In this document: piece after piece, positions 61,614-64,000 of the stretch
Layout of the letters: each line of letters opens with the position of its first letter
Position numbering within the stretch: the stretch's first letter is position 1
Assembly (NCBI RefSeq): GCF_030913365.1
Contig: NZ_CP133160.1
Coordinates: 3,014,001 to 3,078,000, forward strand
Direction of reading: 5' to 3'
DNA length: 64,000 nucleotides
From: Stenotrophomonas sp. 24(2023)
GTDB lineage: Bacteria; Pseudomonadota; Gammaproteobacteria; Xanthomonadales; Xanthomonadaceae
Notes under the pieces: generated by a model
Told to the model about the DNA's origin: nothing
Seen by the model: the letters and a program-made list of their open reading frames with translations, nothing else
Database searches by the model: none
Position numbers and translations under genes: made by a program

Positions 61614-63596
61614 ATGAAGTACCCGATCATGCTCGCCGCATTGCTGGCCGCCGGCCATGCCGCCGCTGCCGGCGTACCCGGCGTGGCACTGGATGATTAT
61701 CTGCGCCGCGCCGAGTTCAACGACCTCACGCTCTCGCCGACCGGCGACTACCTGGCGATGACCCTGCCACTGGACGGCGCGACGGCGGTGGCCATCCTGC
61801 GCACGGATACGATGGAAATGGTCGGCAATTTCCGGCCGCCGAAGAACAACCATGCCGTCGATGTCCACTGGGTGAGTGAGCGCCGGGTACTGATCGGCCT
61901 GGCCGAGAAATGGGGTTCGCTGGACCAGCCCCGGCCCACCGGCGAGCTGTATGCCATCAACGCCGACGGCAAGCGGGGTGAGCTGCTGGCCGGCTACCGC
62001 GCACAGCCCAATGACCCCGGCTTCGTGACCGGGCGCAAGGTGCAGCCGGTGGCCGCCTTCCTGACCGACGCGCTGCCCGAGGACGAACGCAGCGTGCTGG
62101 TGAGCATCTGGCCGTTCAGCGATGACCCGAACACGCGCCTGGAAAAGATGGACCTGCTGACCGGCCGGCGCATCCTGGTGGCCAACTCACCCGTGCGGCG
62201 CGCGACGTTCACCACCGACAACAGTGGCACGCTGCGCCTGGCCCATGGCGCCGGGACCGACAACGTCAACAAGCTGTACTACCGCGAAGGCGACCAGAAG
62301 TGGCGGCTGCTGAACGATGAAGGCAGCAGCCACCGCATCGAGCGGCCGATCGGCTTTTCCGCCGACAACCGCCTGGCCTACCTCGTGGTGGAACAGCCCG
62401 CCGGACCGGACGCCGTGGTCAGCTGGGATCCGGCCACCAACGAGCGCCGCACGCTGCTGCAGGACACCACCGTCGATCCCACCCGCATCATCTACCAGCC
62501 CGGCACCGGGGTGCCGGTGGGTGTGCAGTTCGTGGGCGCCACCACGCGCACGGCCTTCTTCGACGAGCAATCGCCGACCGCCACCGTCCAGCGCATGCTG
62601 GAAAAGGCGTTCCCCGGGCAGGTGGTGAGCCTGGTGTCGGGCACGCGCGACCAGGCGCGCCTGCTGGTGAAGGTCAGCTCGGGCAGCAATCCGGGTGACT
62701 ATTTCGTGTACACCACGGCGACGCGCAAGGCGGCCTTCCTGACCGGGCGCTACCGCTGGCTGGACCGCGACGCGGGGGCGCCGGTGCGCCCGGTCAGCCT
62801 GGCGGCACGCGACGGGCTGCCATTGCATGGCTTCCTGACCCTGCCGCCCGGCAGCGACGGCAAGGGCCTGCCGATGGTGGTGGTGCCACATGGCGGTCCG
62901 TTCGGCGTTTTCGACGATGGTGGCTTCGAGCGTGACAACCAGATGCTGGCCGAGGCCGGCTATGCCGTGCTGCAGATCAATTTTCGGGGCTCGGGCAACT
63001 ACGGCCGGGCCCATGGCCAGGCCGGCGCGCTGCAGTGGGGCCGGGCGATGCAGGACGACGTGACCGATGCCACCCGCTGGGCGATCCGCGAAGGCATCGC
63101 CGATGCCGGGCGCATCTGCATCTACGGCGCCAGCTACGGTGCCTATTCGGCGCTGATGGGGACGGTGCGCGAGCCGGGCCTGTACCGGTGCGCGGCCGGC
63201 TATGTCGGGGTGTATGACCTGCCGATGATGTACCGGCGGGGGGACATCCAGGACCGTGAATCCGGGGTCACCTACCTGCGCGAATGGCTGGGCGACCCGG
63301 CGACGCTGGCGGCGGTATCGCCGGTGAACCTGGCGGCCAGCATCAAGGTGCCGGTGCTGTTGGCCGCCGGCCGCGAGGACCTGCGTGCGCCGGTGCAGCA
63401 CACCGAACGCATGGAGGCTGCGCTGAAGCAGGCCGGTGTTCCGGTGGAAGCGGTGTATTACCCGCGCGAAGGGCATGGCCTGTACGGTGAGGCCAACCAG
63501 CGCGATTACTACACGCGGTTGCTGGCGTTCCTGTCGCGCAGCCTGGGGGGCGGCACCGCCGTCCAGGGCGCCGCCGGCAAGGGCCGGGCGCCCTGA
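61614..63596 (+). CDS. Secreted S9 peptidase, tandem paralogue
   Basis: A 660-residue paralogue of the previous gene with the same layout: signal peptide (about residues 1-19, ending AAAAG), propeller, and hydrolase domain. The triad is S507 in YGASYGAY, D589 in GREDLRAP and H621 in REGHGLY. It differs from its neighbour at YGAY versus YGGY and in the propeller, so substrate range may have diverged. Start at 61614 follows GGGGGAAA. It is followed by the convergent peptide transporter. Confidence 0.93.
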   Translation: MKYPIMLAALLAAGHAAAAGVPGVALDDYLRRAEFNDLTLSPTGDYLAMTLPLDGATAVAILRTDTMEMVGNFRPPKNNHAVDVHWVSERRVLIGLAEKWGSLDQPRPTGELYAINADGKRGELLAGYRAQPNDPGFVTGRKVQPVAAFLTDALPEDERSVLVSIWPFSDDPNTRLEKMDLLTGRRILVANSPVRRATFTTDNSGTLRLAHGAGTDNVNKLYYREGDQKWRLLNDEGSSHRIERPIGFSADNRLAYLVVEQPAGPDAVVSWDPATNERRTLLQDTTVDPTRIIYQPGTGVPVGVQFVGATTRTAFFDEQSPTATVQRMLEKAFPGQVVSLVSGTRDQARLLVKVSSGSNPGDYFVYTTATRKAAFLTGRYRWLDRDAGAPVRPVSLAARDGLPLHGFLTLPPGSDGKGLPMVVVPHGGPFGVFDDGGFERDNQMLAEAGYAVLQINFRGSGNYGRAHGQAGALQWGRAMQDDVTDATRWAIREGIADAGRICIYGASYGAYSALMGTVREPGLYRCAAGYVGVYDLPMMYRRGDIQDRESGVTYLREWLGDPATLAAVSPVNLAASIKVPVLLAAGREDLRAPVQHTERMEAALKQAGVPVEAVYYPREGHGLYGEANQRDYYTRLLAFLSRSLGGGTAVQGAAGKGRAP

Positions 63597-63605
63597 GCCG
63601 GCCGT

Positions 63606-63635
63606 GATGCACGGGGTTACTTCACCCCGTGCATC
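63606..63635. terminator. Hairpin at convergent S9 peptidase / POT transporter ends
   Basis: A perfect 12-bp stem (GATGCACGGGGT / ACCCCGTGCATC, 6-nt loop) lies over the transporter's stop codon and just after the peptidase stop. It could end transcripts from both sides; no T run is present. Confidence 0.55.
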
Positions 63636-64000
63636 ATCCGCTTCAGCAGCGGTGCGGCGATGAAGGCCAGCACCGCGCAGCCCAGGCCGATCCACATCAG
63701 CAGCCAGAACAGGTGCGCGTAGGCACCGGCAGCCGAAGCCAGGTCCAGGGTTTCCCCCTCGGGCACATCGATCGCGGCCAGCTTGCCGAACAGTGCGGCC
63801 AGCGTTTCCGAGAACGCCGTGGCCAGGAACCAGGTGCCCATCATCAGGCTCACCACCCGCGGTACGGCCAGCTGGGTCACCGCCGACAGGCCGACCGGCG
63901 ACAGGCACATCTCGCCGCTGGCCAGCAGGAAGTAGGCCAGCACCAGCCACCACACGCTGGCCAGCTGCCCGGTGGCGCCGACCTGCTGTGCGGCCAGCGC
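63617..64000 (-). CDS. POT-family peptide transporter, C-terminal part (cut by window edge)
   Basis: The last ~127 residues of a proton-dependent oligopeptide transporter: WWLVLAYFLLASGEMCLSPVGLSAV is the conserved helix-10 segment, followed by VPRVVSLMMGTWFLATAFSETLAALFGKL and two final helices. The start lies beyond the window. It faces the two secreted S9 peptidases and would import the di- and tripeptides they release. DtpT/DtpA-like proteins are about 500 residues. Confidence 0.9.
   Translation of the reverse strand, partial: ALAAQQVGATGQLASVWWLVLAYFLLASGEMCLSPVGLSAVTQLAVPRVVSLMMGTWFLATAFSETLAALFGKLAAIDVPEGETLDLASAAGAYAHLFWLLMWIGLGCAVLAFIAAPLLKRMMHGVK

Noticed and set aside
1..64000. 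Prophage, integrative element or insertion sequence
   Set aside because: No transposase, integrase, phage structural gene or flanking attachment repeat was found, and base composition is even.

Overview
This is a GC-rich chromosomal stretch with short spacers and many stop/start overlaps. It is very probably from Stenotrophomonas (Xanthomonadaceae, Gammaproteobacteria). The best single clue is a tandem array at 31683-31868 of hairpins that begin with GTAG, which matches the SMAG repeats described in S. maltophilia. Protein similarity recalled from known families fits the same assignment. I see no rRNA, tRNA, CRISPR array, prophage or insertion sequence; the window looks like ordinary chromosome with several accessory catabolic and stress islands.

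Region 1 (1-15297) is a galactoside/galactose locus. On the minus strand it runs dgoK, a secreted aldose 1-epimerase, a secreted GH5 glycosidase, a TonB-dependent receptor, a GntR regulator (DgoR-like), KDPGal aldolase, galactonate dehydratase, an SDR sugar dehydrogenase, an SMP-30 lactonase, a sodium:sugar symporter and a secreted BNR protein. A secreted GH43 enzyme is divergent. Together they encode outer-membrane import, periplasmic trimming, uptake and the oxidative De Ley-Doudoroff route from galactose to pyruvate and glyceraldehyde 3-phosphate. Three copies of a shared 16-bp motif lie upstream of dgoR, galM and dgoK/GH43 and are the probable regulon operators.

Region 2 (15339-27954) is a series of small regulator/enzyme pairs: HxlR-SDR; LysR-NmrA with cupin and AhpD; ArsR with a cupin-DUF2867 fusion; DUF2975-XRE with a perfect palindrome; then a TerC-CBS-CorC protein, a metallophosphoesterase and a lipoprotein.

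Region 3 (27961-38329) is the most interesting part. It holds a metallophore-type RiPP operon of the bufferin/HvfABC/Gig kind: DoxX protein, precursor with paired EGKCG-type Cys motifs, DUF692 multinuclear iron enzyme and DUF2063 partner, with a ferric-reductase-like haem membrane protein at the end. The precursor also carries two complete EF-hand loops. The divergent operon encodes a secreted hydrolase, a TlpA-like thioredoxin and an OmpR/EnvZ-type two-component system. Both promoters carry TACA-N6-TACA boxes resembling RstA/OmpR-family sites, so the two-component system may control the RiPP operon. A LytS/LytTR pair follows.

Region 4 (38339-51823) contains a PfpI/LysR pair, an MFS transporter, a nucleoside hydrolase, two small envelope proteins and a complete malonate decarboxylase operon (mdcACDEGBH) with a MatC-type carrier and an MdcY-like regulator. 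A perfect 16-bp palindrome lies upstream of mdcA. Region 5 (52015-64000) holds a siderophore receptor, malate:quinone oxidoreductase, ArgP/ArgO amino-acid export, a tandem pair of secreted S9 peptidases and the end of a POT peptide transporter, a plausible peptide-scavenging set.
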